This document shows, one piece after another, positions 12,720 through 20,692 of a stretch of 46,216 nucleotides of DNA. This DNA comes from Methyloprofundus sp. GTDB taxonomy: Bacteria > Pseudomonadota > Gammaproteobacteria > Methylococcales > Methylomonadaceae. Location: the NCBI GenBank assembly GCA_014859465.1, contig JACUUF010000017.1, positions 1-46,216 on the forward strand, given 5' to 3'. Position 1 is the first letter of the stretch. Each line of letters opens with the position of its first letter. Position numbers and translations under genes: made by a program. A model generated the notes under the pieces. That model saw nothing but the letters and a program-made list of their open reading frames with translations, was not told the DNA's origin and made no database searches.

Positions 12720-13601
12720 TTAAAAATCGTGCTTTAAATTAAATCGACTCACAATGCCATCTAATTCATCCAGATTACTATAATCAATAACCACAGACCC
12801 TTGCCCATTTTTTTTATGCTTAATAGTGGTCTTAGCTCCTAAAAATTCGCTAATAGCCTCTTGCAAGCGCAATGCATCTCGATCAAATATCTTTTCCTTT
12901 ACTTGCTCTGTAACAGCCTCAGCCTCTTCTGCTTTTTGTGCTTTTCTTACTAATACCTCAGTAACTCGCACTGACAAGCCTTCTTCAGCCACCTTAGTGG
13001 CGAGTAATATTTGTTTTTCTGCCGATAAGCTTAATAGGGCTCGCGCATGACCCATACCCAACTGACGCTTAATTACAAATACTTTTACCGCATTTTCCAA
13101 CTCATTCAAGCGCAATAAATTAGTCACCGTTGCCCTTGAGCGGCCAACAGCCTCGGCTATTTGTTGATGGGTTAATTCAAATTCAGCCACCAACCTTAGC
13201 AAAGCTTCAGCCTCTTCGAGCGGATTGAGATCTTCACGCTGAATATTCTCAATCAAAGCAATCGCCATCGCAGCACGATCTTCAATATCCTTAATAACGA
13301 CAGGAACTTCGGCTAGGCCTGCTAACTGACCAGCTCGCCAACGACGCTCACCCGCAATAATCTCATAGCGATTATAGCCAACCTCGCGTACGATAATTGG
13401 CTGAATTATGCCTTGCGCACGTATTGAATCAGCCAACTCCTGCAATCGCTCAGGATCCATATCTTTTCTAGGCTGATACTTGCCGCGCTGCAAATACTCA
13501 ACAGGCAGGTTTTGCACGCTATCTTTTGCATGCTCTTTAACGGCCATATCGCCCATCAATGCGCCTAAGCCTTTGCCTAATCCCCGTTTTTTTACTGACA
13601 T
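12720..13601 (-). CDS. parB: Chromosome-partitioning protein ParB (CTPase, centromere binding)
   Basis: This 293-residue protein binds parS sites, loads with CTP and spreads, and works with ParA to segregate origins. The N-terminal ParA-contact region is RGLGKGLGALMGD. The ParB/Srx CTPase fold has PRKDMDPERLQELADSI and the motif AGERRWRAGQL, followed by IENIQREDLNPLEEA. The helix-turn-helix is LTHQQIAEAVGRSRATVTNLLRL. A C-terminal dimerisation segment ends at residue 293. It lies 4 bases after parA and is presumably in the mnmG-rsmG-parA-parB transcript. Confidence 0.97.
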   Translation of the reverse strand: MSVKKRGLGKGLGALMGDMAVKEHAKDSVQNLPVEYLQRGKYQPRKDMDPERLQELADSIRAQGIIQPIIVREVGYNRYEIIAGERRWRAGQLAGLAEVPVVIKDIEDRAAMAIALIENIQREDLNPLEEAEALLRLVAEFELTHQQIAEAVGRSRATVTNLLRLNELENAVKVFVIKRQLGMGHARALLSLSAEKQILLATKVAEEGLSVRVTEVLVRKAQKAEEAEAVTEQVKEKIFDRDALRLQEAISEFLGAKTTIKHKKNGQGSVVIDYSNLDELDGIVSRFNLKHDF

Positions 13602-13605
13602 ATAC

Positions 13606-14373
13606 CTAATTCTTTTCTTTTCTAATTAATTCGCCCGCCAAAGCAATATAAGCCAGCGCGCCACGGGAACTCTTATCATATTGCAAGATGGGCATACCAT
13701 GGCTTGGCGCTTCCGCTAACCGGATATTACGCGGCACACAAGTCCGAAATACTTTATCTGCAAAATACTCGACTAATTGCTCCGAGACATCTTTTGTCAA
13801 TCGACTACGATTATCAAACATGGTGCGCAGAATACCTTCTAAATATAAGCCTGGATTTGCGGTTTCACGAATGTTGCGCAATGTCTCCATTAGGGCTGAT
13901 AAGCCCTCCAGCGCATAATACTCACACTGCATAGGCACTAGTACGCTAGTCGCAGCAACCATAGCGTTCAAAGTCAGCATATTTAGCGAAGGCGGACAAT
14001 CAATTAAGATATAATCATAATTATCTTGCACTTGCTTCAGAGCATTAGCTAATCGACGCTCACGCTGGGTCATCTTCATTAACTGCACTTCCGCCACAGT
14101 TAAATCTGAATTACCGGCAATCACAGAAAAACCAATATCAGCAACCTCCACGATCATTTCTGCAACGGGTATATCCTCCAATAACAAATCACAACTGGAA
14201 TATTGCACGGTCGCCTTATTAACACCACAACCCATCGCCGCATTACCCTGCGGATCTAAATCGATAAGCAATACTTTACGTTTTGCTGCCGCCAAACAAG
14301 CAGCCAAATTAACACTGGTCGTGGTTTTACCTACGCCACCCTTTTGATTGGTTACTGCAATTATTTTCGTCAT
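13606..14373 (-). CDS. parA: Chromosome-partitioning ATPase ParA (Soj family)
   Basis: This 255-residue P-loop ATPase drives origin segregation with ParB. The deviant Walker A motif KGGVGKTT is at residues 10-17 (IIAVTNQKGGVGKTTTSVNL). The A' motif is LLIDLDPQGNAAMGCG, and Walker B is DYILIDCPPSLNMLTLNAM. There is no N-terminal DNA-binding extension, so it is the short chromosomal type. Its start overlaps the rsmG stop by 4 bases (ATGA). Confidence 0.97.
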   Translation of the reverse strand: MTKIIAVTNQKGGVGKTTTSVNLAACLAAAKRKVLLIDLDPQGNAAMGCGVNKATVQYSSCDLLLEDIPVAEMIVEVADIGFSVIAGNSDLTVAEVQLMKMTQRERRLANALKQVQDNYDYILIDCPPSLNMLTLNAMVAATSVLVPMQCEYYALEGLSALMETLRNIRETANPGLYLEGILRTMFDNRSRLTKDVSEQLVEYFADKVFRTCVPRNIRLAEAPSHGMPILQYDKSSRGALAYIALAGELIRKEKN

Positions 14374-14987
14374 GATTTATTTATCCGCACCACACAGCGC
14401 TCTGCATCAATACCAGGCACTACAATCGATTCTACTGAATAAACGCGCTCTAACCGCTCAAGCTCTGCCACAGGCTTCTGTCCTTTCATGGCGATCAATA
14501 CCCCTTCTGCTTGCAATAAATAGTCCGTCCATTGCATTATGTCATGCAAACTAGCAAATGCACGACAGAGAACCGCATCAAATTCACCCGCCCTTTTGAG
14601 TTGCTCAACTCGGCTATGGACAACTTCGACATTTTTTAATTTTAACTCCAAAATGGCCTGCTGAACAAAGCGAGTTTTCTTGGCATTACTATCTAGCAAC
14701 GTAAATCGCACTTCAGGCATAAAAATTGCCAAAGGAATTCCGGGCAATCCTGCTCCAGTACCGACATCAATAATATTTTTACCCGAGACAAAAGGTAAAA
14801 CCGCCAAGCTATCCAAGATATGCAAATGCAGCATTTCTTCGCGATTGCGTATCGCTGTTAGATTATAAGTTTTATTCCACTTCTCTATTAAACGTACAAA
14901 AGCCAACAATAAATCAATTTGCTGCTCTGTGGCGTTAATAGCTAAATCTGCCAACCCAGTCACTAGCACGTCTCGACTATTATCCAT
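14370..14987 (-). CDS. rsmG: 16S rRNA (guanine-527-N7)-methyltransferase
   Basis: This 205-residue enzyme methylates G527 of 16S rRNA using S-adenosylmethionine; its loss gives low-level streptomycin resistance in other bacteria. The SAM-binding motif [17 protein letters not shown] and the following [14 protein letters not shown] are intact, as is [20 protein letters not shown]. It overlaps mnmG upstream by 8 bases and parA downstream by 4, a tight operon seen across Gammaproteobacteria near the origin. Confidence 0.97.
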   Translation of the reverse strand: MDNSRDVLVTGLADLAINATEQQIDLLLAFVRLIEKWNKTYNLTAIRNREEMLHLHILDSLAVLPFVSGKNIIDVGTGAGLPGIPLAIFMPEVRFTLLDSNAKKTRFVQQAILELKLKNVEVVHSRVEQLKRAGEFDAVLCRAFASLHDIMQWTDYLLQAEGVLIAMKGQKPVAELERLERVYSVESIVVPGIDAERCVVRINKS

Positions 14988-16854
14988 GTTGCTTTTTCAT
15001 ATAAATAAGTAAAAGTGAAACCGCTGCCGGCGTTATTCCAGGGATTCTTGAAGCCAAACCCAAGGTTTCCGGACGCTGCTTAGTTAGCTTTTCTCGAACT
15101 TCATTTGACAATCCAGGCACCAAGCTATAATCAAAATCCACCCCCATCTCCAAATGGTTGTAACGCTTTGCTTTATCAATATCTTGTTGCTGTCGATCAA
15201 TATAACCTGCGTACTTTGCCTGCACTTCCACCTGCTGTAAAATCGAACCATCAAGCCCTTGGGTCTGGGCAAATTCCATTAACTGCACAATATCAACTTC
15301 AGGGCGACGCAATAACTCCATTAAGCTAGCCTCTTTAATTAGTGGCTTACCCCAAACTTCAGCAACACGCACAGCCTCCGGACTATCTCTTCTGATCCAC
15401 TTAGCACTTAATTCCGTTTGCAATTTTGCTATCGACTCACGCTTATCAACAAAATGCTGCCAGCGTTCATCGCTAACAAGATTTAACTCACGACCCTTCT
15501 CAGTTAAGCGCAGATCTGCGTTATCCTCGCGCAATAACAATCTATATTCAGCACGACTAGTAAACATTCGATAAGGCTCTTTCGTTCCTAACGAAATCAA
15601 GTCATCAATCATCACACCGATATAGGCCTCATCCCTTGCTGGACACCAACTATCCTTACCTTGCGCCTTACGTGCCGCATTCAATCCAGCGATCAATCCT
15701 TGCGCTGCTGCCTCTTCGTAACCTGTTGTACCATTAATTTGCCCAGCAAAAAATAAGCCCTGCATATGCTTAGTTTCTAATGAAGTCTTTAAATCTCTAG
15801 GGTCAAAAAAATCATACTCAATTGCATAGCCCGGGCGAACAATTTCAGCTTGCTCAAAACCCAACATAGAACGCACAAATGCATACTGCACATCAAATGG
15901 CAGGCTAGTGGAAATCCCGTTAGGATAATATTCATTGGTATTCAAGCCTTCTGGCTCAATAAAAATCTGATGTGATGTACGCTCGGCAAAACGCACAACC
16001 TTATCTTCTATTGAAGGACAATAGCGCGGCCCGATACCTTCAATTTCACCAGCATATAAAGGCGAGCGATCAAGCCCACCACGAATGATGTCATGCGTGC
16101 GCTCATTAGTACGCGTTATATAACAAGGTACTTGCTGGGGATGCTGGCTCGCTAATCCCATAAAGGAAAATACAGGCACTGGCGTATCGCCATGCTGCTG
16201 CTCTAAGCGTGAAAAATCAATTGTTCGGCCATCGATGCGTGGCGGCGTGCCGGTTTTTAATCTATCTATATTAAAAGGTAACTCACGCAGCCTATCTGCT
16301 AAAGCAAGGGATGCCGCATCACCAGCGCGACCACCTGCATAATTTTCCAAGCCTATATGAATTTTACCGCCTAAAAAGGTACCTGTCGTTAAGACGACAG
16401 ATTTCGCTTTAAACTGTAAGCCCATTTGAGTTTTAACCCCAACAACTGCCTCACCCTCAACAATTAGATCAGACACCATTTGCTGAAATAGCTGTAAATT
16501 CTGCTGATTCTCTAAAGCATTTCTAATAAACTTCTTATACAGCTCTCTATCTGCCTGGCCTCGCGTTGCACGCACCGCCGGCCCTTTACTTGCATTTAAA
16601 ATTCGAAAATGAATCCCTGCATGATCAATAGCTCGCGCCATTACCCCGCCCAGCGCGTCTACTTCTTTAACCAAATGACCTTTACCAATACCACCAACCG
16701 CAGGGTTACAGCTCATTTGCCCCAAAGTATCAACACTTTGAGTTAACAACAGGGTTTGCGCACCTGTACGCGCTGCGGCTAAAGCGGCTTCAGTACCTGA
16801 ATGGCCACCACCGATCACAATAACATCAAATTCTTTTGGAAATTTCACGGGCAT
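14980..16854 (-). CDS. mnmG: tRNA uridine-5-carboxymethylaminomethyl modification enzyme MnmG
   Basis: This 624-residue FAD enzyme, with MnmE, installs the cmnm5 group on wobble U34 of several tRNAs. The FAD dinucleotide motif [19 protein letters not shown] is near the N-terminus. Family signatures include [42 protein letters not shown] and [20 protein letters not shown]. The helical C-terminal domain ends with [20 protein letters not shown]. It is the first gene of the minus-strand block, and the divergent small gene at 16949 faces it. Confidence 0.97.
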   Translation of the reverse strand: MPVKFPKEFDVIVIGGGHSGTEAALAAARTGAQTLLLTQSVDTLGQMSCNPAVGGIGKGHLVKEVDALGGVMARAIDHAGIHFRILNASKGPAVRATRGQADRELYKKFIRNALENQQNLQLFQQMVSDLIVEGEAVVGVKTQMGLQFKAKSVVLTTGTFLGGKIHIGLENYAGGRAGDAASLALADRLRELPFNIDRLKTGTPPRIDGRTIDFSRLEQQHGDTPVPVFSFMGLASQHPQQVPCYITRTNERTHDIIRGGLDRSPLYAGEIEGIGPRYCPSIEDKVVRFAERTSHQIFIEPEGLNTNEYYPNGISTSLPFDVQYAFVRSMLGFEQAEIVRPGYAIEYDFFDPRDLKTSLETKHMQGLFFAGQINGTTGYEEAAAQGLIAGLNAARKAQGKDSWCPARDEAYIGVMIDDLISLGTKEPYRMFTSRAEYRLLLREDNADLRLTEKGRELNLVSDERWQHFVDKRESIAKLQTELSAKWIRRDSPEAVRVAEVWGKPLIKEASLMELLRRPEVDIVQLMEFAQTQGLDGSILQQVEVQAKYAGYIDRQQQDIDKAKRYNHLEMGVDFDYSLVPGLSNEVREKLTKQRPETLGLASRIPGITPAAVSLLLIYMKKQHG

Positions 16855-16898
16855 ATCTTAAAATGAAACAAAGAACCATTTTAGTTTGTTCACAAAAA

Positions 16899-16907
16899 TT
16901 TTGCACA
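16899..16907 (+). other. DnaA-box-like 9-mer upstream of mnmG
   Basis: TTTTGCACA fits the relaxed DnaA consensus TTWTNCACA. A second fit, TTTTCCACA, is at 17138-17146. mnmG borders the origin in many relatives. Two relaxed matches in AT-rich DNA are weak evidence, and no clustered array is visible. Confidence 0.15.
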
Positions 16908-16948
16908 AAAGAAATACTTATCCGCTATGCTCTCAAGGAGTAACTACT

Positions 16949-17185
16949 ATGAAGAAAAACAAAAAACGTGATAAAAACAAGGCAATAGAGACAAAAAACC
17001 TTGTTGCCAAACACGCACATTATTTTAACAAAGCACTTATTTTTCAAGATAAAAGCAAATACCAGCGCAAAGCTAAACACAAAAACCTCGATTCATTTTT
17101 TATGCAATGCATGCATTACATAAAAAATGAATCGAGCTTTTCCACAGCACAACTGATATACCGATTCGACTCCTCAAGCATTTAA
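16949..17185 (+). CDS. Short basic conserved protein, C-terminus altered by a palindrome
   Basis: This is a 78-residue ORF. Residues 1-46 are very basic (MKKNKKRDKNKAIETKN, then LVAKHAHYFNKALIFQDKSKYQRKAKHKN) and resemble a family of short gammaproteobacterial proteins with an NxVAKH...FNK...R..Y.RKxKHK pattern (I believe DUF7230; function unknown). The start is the ATG at 16949, chosen because AAGGAG lies at 16935-16940; an in-frame start at 16886 has no ribosome site. Straight after KHKN the frame enters a 50-bp near-perfect palindrome (17087-17136), which encodes LDSFFMQCMHYIKNES, and then 16 more residues of unfamiliar sequence. As I recall the family, it ends soon after the KHK motif, so the last ~32 residues are probably not native. 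It may still be functional. Confidence 0.6.
   Translation: MKKNKKRDKNKAIETKNLVAKHAHYFNKALIFQDKSKYQRKAKHKNLDSFFMQCMHYIKNESSFSTAQLIYRFDSSSI
17087..17136. repeat. 50-bp near-perfect palindrome within a coding frame
   Basis: The arms CTCGATTCATTTTTTATG (17087-17104) and CATAAAAAATGAATCGAG (17119-17136) are exact reverse complements. The centre AATGCATGCATT (17106-17117) is itself a perfect palindrome, separated from the arms by a single C.A mismatch (17105/17118). Beyond another mismatch, AAAA (17082-17085) can pair with TTTT (17138-17141). It could act as a transcription terminator for the small gene, or be an inserted cruciform-forming element. Confidence 0.85.
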
Positions 17186-17272
17186 CCCTTAGCGACTAAA
17201 AACAAAGGGTAACGAATTCATTCCTAAAAAATTAAGCTTAACCACCTCTCCCTGCAAAAAAGCCCAGTCATT

Positions 17273-17381
17273 TCATATAACTGATGTTACGCACGCATCA
17301 GATAGAATGCTAGCTGTAGCAACTCGAAAAGATTTTAAGTTATTGATTCATAATAATCGGTGCGTAACATCAGTCATATAA
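17273..17381. mobile_element. 93-bp MITE with 14-bp terminal inverted repeats and 8-bp target duplication
   Basis: The termini CTGATGTTACGCAC (17281-17294) and GTGCGTAACATCAG (17360-17373) are perfect inverted repeats. They are flanked by identical direct repeats TCATATAA at 17273-17280 and 17374-17381. The interior (17295-17359) has no ORF. This is the textbook form of a non-autonomous DNA transposon mobilised in trans by a DDE-type transposase that makes 8-bp staggered cuts. The parent insertion sequence is not in the window, and I cannot name its family. Perfect termini and target duplication suggest recent insertion. It lies in the gap between the small basic protein and a 37-aa lipoprotein, so no gene is broken. 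Confidence 0.85.
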
Positions 17382-17413
17382 GCAAAAAACAGCACAGCAG
17401 TATTATTTTAGGC

Positions 17414-17445
17414 AAAAAAAAGCCTAGGTTTTCCTAGGCTTTTTT
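17414..17445. terminator. Bidirectional rho-independent terminator
   Basis: The stem AGCCTAGG (17421-17428) / CCTAGGCT (17433-17440) has a TTTT loop, an A run at 17414-17420 and a T run at 17441-17445. It lies 22 bases past the stop of the 37-aa lipoprotein (minus strand) and faces the plus-strand small gene. It uses the same stem sequence as the terminator at 20655-20683. Confidence 0.9.
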
Positions 17446-17467
17446 CTAAAGACTTAGTTCTAAACTA

Positions 17468-17581
17468 TTAGAGAGAAATAGAGCTAGAAACTTTTTGTTT
17501 AGTACCATCGGGATCATCAATACAACCTGTCACACCGATTAACATTAAAGAGATAGCTAATAAAGATAATACTTTTTTCAT
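17468..17581 (-). CDS. 37-aa small lipoprotein
   Basis: The ORF reads MKKVLSLLAISLMLIGVTGC followed by 17 residues rich in Ser, Asp and Lys (IDDPDGTKQKVSSSISL). The first 20 residues are a classic lipoprotein signal: KK, a hydrophobic core and lipobox VTGC with Cys20. The mature peptide would be only 18 residues including the lipidated Cys. A consensus Shine-Dalgarno AGGAGG (17587-17592) lies 5 bases before ATG and a strong terminator follows the stop, so this is a real, probably well-expressed monocistronic gene. It is similar in style to entericidin and other tiny outer-membrane lipoproteins, with no specific family recognised. The Asp at mature position +3 (Asp22 is +3 from Cys20) argues mildly against simple outer-membrane sorting rules but does not decide location. 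Confidence 0.75.
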   Translation of the reverse strand: MKKVLSLLAISLMLIGVTGCIDDPDGTKQKVSSSISL

Positions 17582-17713
17582 GTCATCCTCCTCAGGATTG
17601 GAATTATTATTTTTGTTATGCACTAATCAAAAGCACGGAGCAATTTATATCATGGCGATAGTTTTGACGCAACACCATTTTATATTTAAGCGATTTTTTT
17701 TACCCAACTTAAC

Positions 17714-19627
17714 CTAATCGCTCACTACTTTTAAGCTCGGTAAGTTAATATCAACTCTCTTGTCTCGCCACATAGCAACTCCAATATTATCCCATTCACC
17801 CGATAAGTTATCTGCGCGCAAGTCGGACCGCCATTGCGTTGGGGAAGCTACTTTCTTATGCTTAATGACAAATTTAGCATGATTCAAATCCAATCCAACT
17901 TTAGCCCCCCAAAATGCCGTCACCTTCATAATAAATTTACTCAGTCTAGCTGAGTTTATATTCGGTGTTACAGCAATATTGGCCCACATGGAATGTACGC
18001 GCCCCCAATTAGGTGCAAGCATACGCCCTTTATCATTGACAAAAGGCAACCACTGCTCTTTACCCTGAGCATCAATATAAGTAATTGCAATCAAATCTTC
18101 ATAACCCGCGAAATGATCATGCAAATATAACGCATGCGGCGTAATCCCTAAAAATGTCGTAGACAGCATTAAAACAGCATTGCTTAGCGCGCGAACTTGA
18201 TTCGTCAAAGGACTTTCCACCTGCGATAGATCATAAAAACGATACAAGAAGCCATAATGAACACTACTATTCAACTGTAGCACCACCAATACTACAAAAA
18301 TCTTTGCCATGCGCAACCTAAATTGCTTAGGCTGTTGCTCTGCATATCGCTCAAAAACCCGCGTATATAAATCCACTGGATAGGCTTTTTTCTTTACAGG
18401 CGGCAAACAAGAAGCATCACACTGGATGCGCTCACGATTATCTGCAATGCGTCGATAACTCGCTTTAGCCATTTGATACACACCAGGTAAACGCAAACAC
18501 CAGGCAAGTACAGCCAAATAACGCATTTTTGCAAATATCTGAATATAAGTATCAACACCCGCATAAACATTACCCGCCAAATCGACGGCATACAGGTCAG
18601 CCAACAATACCTGCTCATCATAAACTTGTAATTCGCAAGCAGAATCTGCTTGCGTTTGTAAATCCTTAAATACTACGCCCTGAAAAATATCAAAATGATT
18701 AATAATCACTGCCGTACGATTACATAAAGGACAATCGCCATCATAAAAAACTGCCAGCTGCGGTACTTTATGCACCACTTTATTTGCAATATTTTGCCAC
18801 CAGGAAAAGGGCACCATCAAAATATAAACAGCAAGCATCCCCAAGCCAAAGGGATAAATATTAAAACTAAGGGTGATACCGATATGCAGCCCAGCACCTA
18901 CCAACAAAAAAAACGGTCGAAAATTACGCCGATAAAACAAAAAGATAAAGGTGAATTGAAACACCAAAATCAAATAGCCAATAGTTTTTTGTATCAGCTC
19001 ATTATTCAGCAGCCAAGACAAATCCAGAGCCGACATATAATAAGGCATTGAAGACGGCAACCACGCACCCAAGCCATTACGCCAATGTTCAGCAAACATT
19101 TTATGTATTGCTGAATCAAAATAGAGAAAACCAAGACAAACCAGCACAGGAAACAAGAGACTTAAAACACTGGCCATTTTTGGCAAACTAGGCTTATCTG
19201 CATATTTAAACTGCAACTTATACAGCAAGTTATCTACCGATACGGCACGCCCAATCGGCATAAAAATAAGAAAAAAACCGACACCGATCATAAATAGATC
19301 AAAGCCCCCATCAAAATCTCGCTGCATAGGCGTGAAATTAACAAAAACAATCCAAAAAAGGTAATTAGCAATAATTGAAAATTGGCTGCGATAGCCAACA
19401 ATAAGCCAGCTTGCTACCACTGCCCACAAACATAAAAACAACGGAATCATTGGAAATTCCACGTCTATATAAGGCACAGGATCAAAAATCAAGTGATTAA
19501 AATAAAGCAAGAATACAATTTCTTGAAAGGCAACTATTCCGTACAGAACGCGAAAGATACCAATAATAAAGGCGGGAGCTTGGCGCTGATGATAGCGCGC
19601 AAAAGCGTGAGACAGAATACTTAGCAT
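17714..19627 (-). CDS. HTTM-domain membrane protein fused to a DCC (DUF393) thioredoxin-like domain
   Basis: This protein of about 637 residues has three parts. The N-terminal ~285 residues hold multiple membrane helices and HTTM-type features (FRVLYGIVAFQEIVFLLYF, FTPMQRDFDGGFDLFMIGVGFFLIFMPIGR, DSAIHKMFAEHWRNGLGAW), related to vitamin-K gamma-carboxylase-like membrane domains. Next is a DCC domain (LAVFYDGDCPLCNRTA, with the CPLC pair at about residues 299 and 302 from the chosen start). The C-terminal ~200 residues contain another hydrophobic stretch and an uncharacterised extracytoplasmic part. HTTM and DUF393 proteins are often neighbours, and here they are one chain. The first ATG (19627) is preferred to the TTG four codons earlier at 19639; neither has a clear ribosome site. 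Its substrate is unknown. It is flanked by tiny envelope-protein genes. Confidence 0.75.
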   Translation of the reverse strand: MLSILSHAFARYHQRQAPAFIIGIFRVLYGIVAFQEIVFLLYFNHLIFDPVPYIDVEFPMIPLFLCLWAVVASWLIVGYRSQFSIIANYLFWIVFVNFTPMQRDFDGGFDLFMIGVGFFLIFMPIGRAVSVDNLLYKLQFKYADKPSLPKMASVLSLLFPVLVCLGFLYFDSAIHKMFAEHWRNGLGAWLPSSMPYYMSALDLSWLLNNELIQKTIGYLILVFQFTFIFLFYRRNFRPFFLLVGAGLHIGITLSFNIYPFGLGMLAVYILMVPFSWWQNIANKVVHKVPQLAVFYDGDCPLCNRTAVIINHFDIFQGVVFKDLQTQADSACELQVYDEQVLLADLYAVDLAGNVYAGVDTYIQIFAKMRYLAVLAWCLRLPGVYQMAKASYRRIADNRERIQCDASCLPPVKKKAYPVDLYTRVFERYAEQQPKQFRLRMAKIFVVLVVLQLNSSVHYGFLYRFYDLSQVESPLTNQVRALSNAVLMLSTTFLGITPHALYLHDHFAGYEDLIAITYIDAQGKEQWLPFVNDKGRMLAPNWGRVHSMWANIAVTPNINSARLSKFIMKVTAFWGAKVGLDLNHAKFVIKHKKVASPTQWRSDLRADNLSGEWDNIGVAMWRDKRVDINLPSLKVVSD

Positions 19628-19712
19628 TAGGAGACTCAATCTATATTACAAAAATACTACAAATTATAATGTAATATCACAAAACAGACTAAATTCAGTG
19701 GATGCCAGGCAT

Positions 19713-19747
19713 AAAAAAACCCGCGAGTTAAAAACTGACGGGTTTTT
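19713..19747 (-). terminator. Terminator after the 42-aa membrane protein
   Basis: The stem AAAAACCCG (19715-19723) / CGGGTTTTT (19739-19747) has an inner AGTT/AACT pairing and an A run from 19713, which is the U tract on the minus strand. It lies 24 bases past the stop of the small gene and isolates it from the HTTM gene. Confidence 0.85.
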
Positions 19748-19771
19748 GATCAAACGGAGTAAATGTATTAC

Positions 19772-19900
19772 TTACTCTTCGTCAGCAGGCTCAGCGAAAA
19801 CCCATTTTACAAAGAAATAACCTACAGCAATAACAATTGCTGCAACGGCCATGCCCGCAGGCTCTTTTAACATTTCAGTAACATCTAAGATTGCACCCAT
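19772..19900 (-). CDS. 42-aa single-span membrane protein
   Basis: The ORF MGAILDVTEMLKEPAGM continues into a hydrophobic segment (about residues 16-35: GMAVAAIVIAVGYFFVKWVF) and an acidic tail AEPADEE. It has one predicted transmembrane helix, probably N-in by the charge pattern, though this is not certain. AAGGTAGGA lies about 6 bases before ATG and a strong terminator follows the stop, which argues for a true monocistronic gene. I do not recognise a family. Its size and layout resemble small accessory subunits of membrane complexes or stress-induced microproteins, but no partner is evident nearby. Confidence 0.7.
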   Translation of the reverse strand: MGAILDVTEMLKEPAGMAVAAIVIAVGYFFVKWVFAEPADEE

Positions 19901-20200
19901 GAGTGTCCTACCTTCTTGTGATTTATTATAATTATTACTGTCAAAAATATGCCAGTAAATGAACGTATTATGATACTTGATGATTTATTGAAGTCAAGAT
20001 TTTATTAGCTACCCCCTCCCTCATTTAGCGACTAATTCACGCTAAAGCATCAAATTTACTTAAATATTTCTGCCATTTAGTTTCAATGTAGATTTCCATA
20101 ATAAAGATTAGCTGTTTATAATGTTTATTCCTTGATCATTGTGCACCTTAGTTTATTAAGTGCCGCACAAAGTAAAAACAACAAAAATAAGGGGTCAATA

Positions 20201-20629
20201 ATGTTTGGTGGTTTATTATCTATTCTGATTGCAATTTGGATCTATAGAACAGCAGTACAAGCGAAAACAGGCAAAATTTTATTTTGGACAGCAGGCGCGG
20301 CCATTATGTTCTTTGTCGTGCAAATAGTCTTTTATAACTTTAATATTCTTATTCTCGACACTTTCGACGGCAGCGATATCGGTGGCGATTATGATCGTGA
20401 CCTAACGAGCATCGGTGATAGAAAAGATGGTGGTGGAATTCAAAAGGGTTTTTTCGGTACCATACTAGGCATTTTATTTGAAATCTTACCGCTGGTTATG
20501 GCTTGGCTTAGCGTTGCTCTAGTAAGAACAAAATTTATGCTAAAAGAAAGCATTAACTACGCAAACCTAGTGAGTGGCATTAGGGAGATGTTTATTGCCA
20601 TCAAAAACAGCTTCAAAACAACTGACTAA
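20201..20629 (+). CDS. Uncharacterised membrane protein, 142 aa
   Basis: It has about three hydrophobic segments: residues 1-18 (FGGLLSILIAIWIYRTA), about 25-52 (ILFWTAGAAIMFFVVQIVFY and on), and about 89-115 (GFFGTILGILFEILPLVMAWLSVALV). Between the second and third lies an acidic, Gly/Asp-rich loop (DTFDGSDIGGDYDRDLTSIGDRKDGGG as separate short motifs) that could bind a cation. The start is ATG at 20201, supported by AAGGGG 8 bases upstream; a longer frame from 20132 has no ribosome site and no homology feel. It stands alone, convergent with the DUF2970 gene across a shared terminator. No family is recognised. Confidence 0.65.
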   Translation: MFGGLLSILIAIWIYRTAVQAKTGKILFWTAGAAIMFFVVQIVFYNFNILILDTFDGSDIGGDYDRDLTSIGDRKDGGGIQKGFFGTILGILFEILPLVMAWLSVALVRTKFMLKESINYANLVSGIREMFIAIKNSFKTTD

Positions 20630-20654
20630 TCCAATACAAAACTGATATCCCTCA

Positions 20655-20683
20655 AAAGCCTAGGCTCTTGCCTAGGCTTTTTT
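20655..20683. terminator. Bidirectional terminator between convergent genes
   Basis: The stem AAAGCCTAGG (20655-20664) / CCTAGGCTTT (20671-20680) has a 6-base loop and T at 20681-20683. It serves the membrane-protein gene ending at 20629 (+) and the DUF2970 gene ending at 20693 (-). The AGCCTAGG/CCTAGGCT stem is identical to that at 17421-17440. Confidence 0.85.
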
Positions 20684-20692
20684 GCTTTAAGG

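Noticed and set aside
16855..17200. Replication origin next to mnmG
   Set aside because: Only two relaxed DnaA-box matches are seen and no clustered boxes with an AT-rich unwinding region; gene context makes the origin likely nearby but not demonstrably here.
17181..17210. Terminator after the small basic protein (ACCCTT/AAGGGT hairpin)
   Set aside because: The stem is six bases with a 14-base loop and no T run; the palindrome at 17087-17136 is a better candidate.
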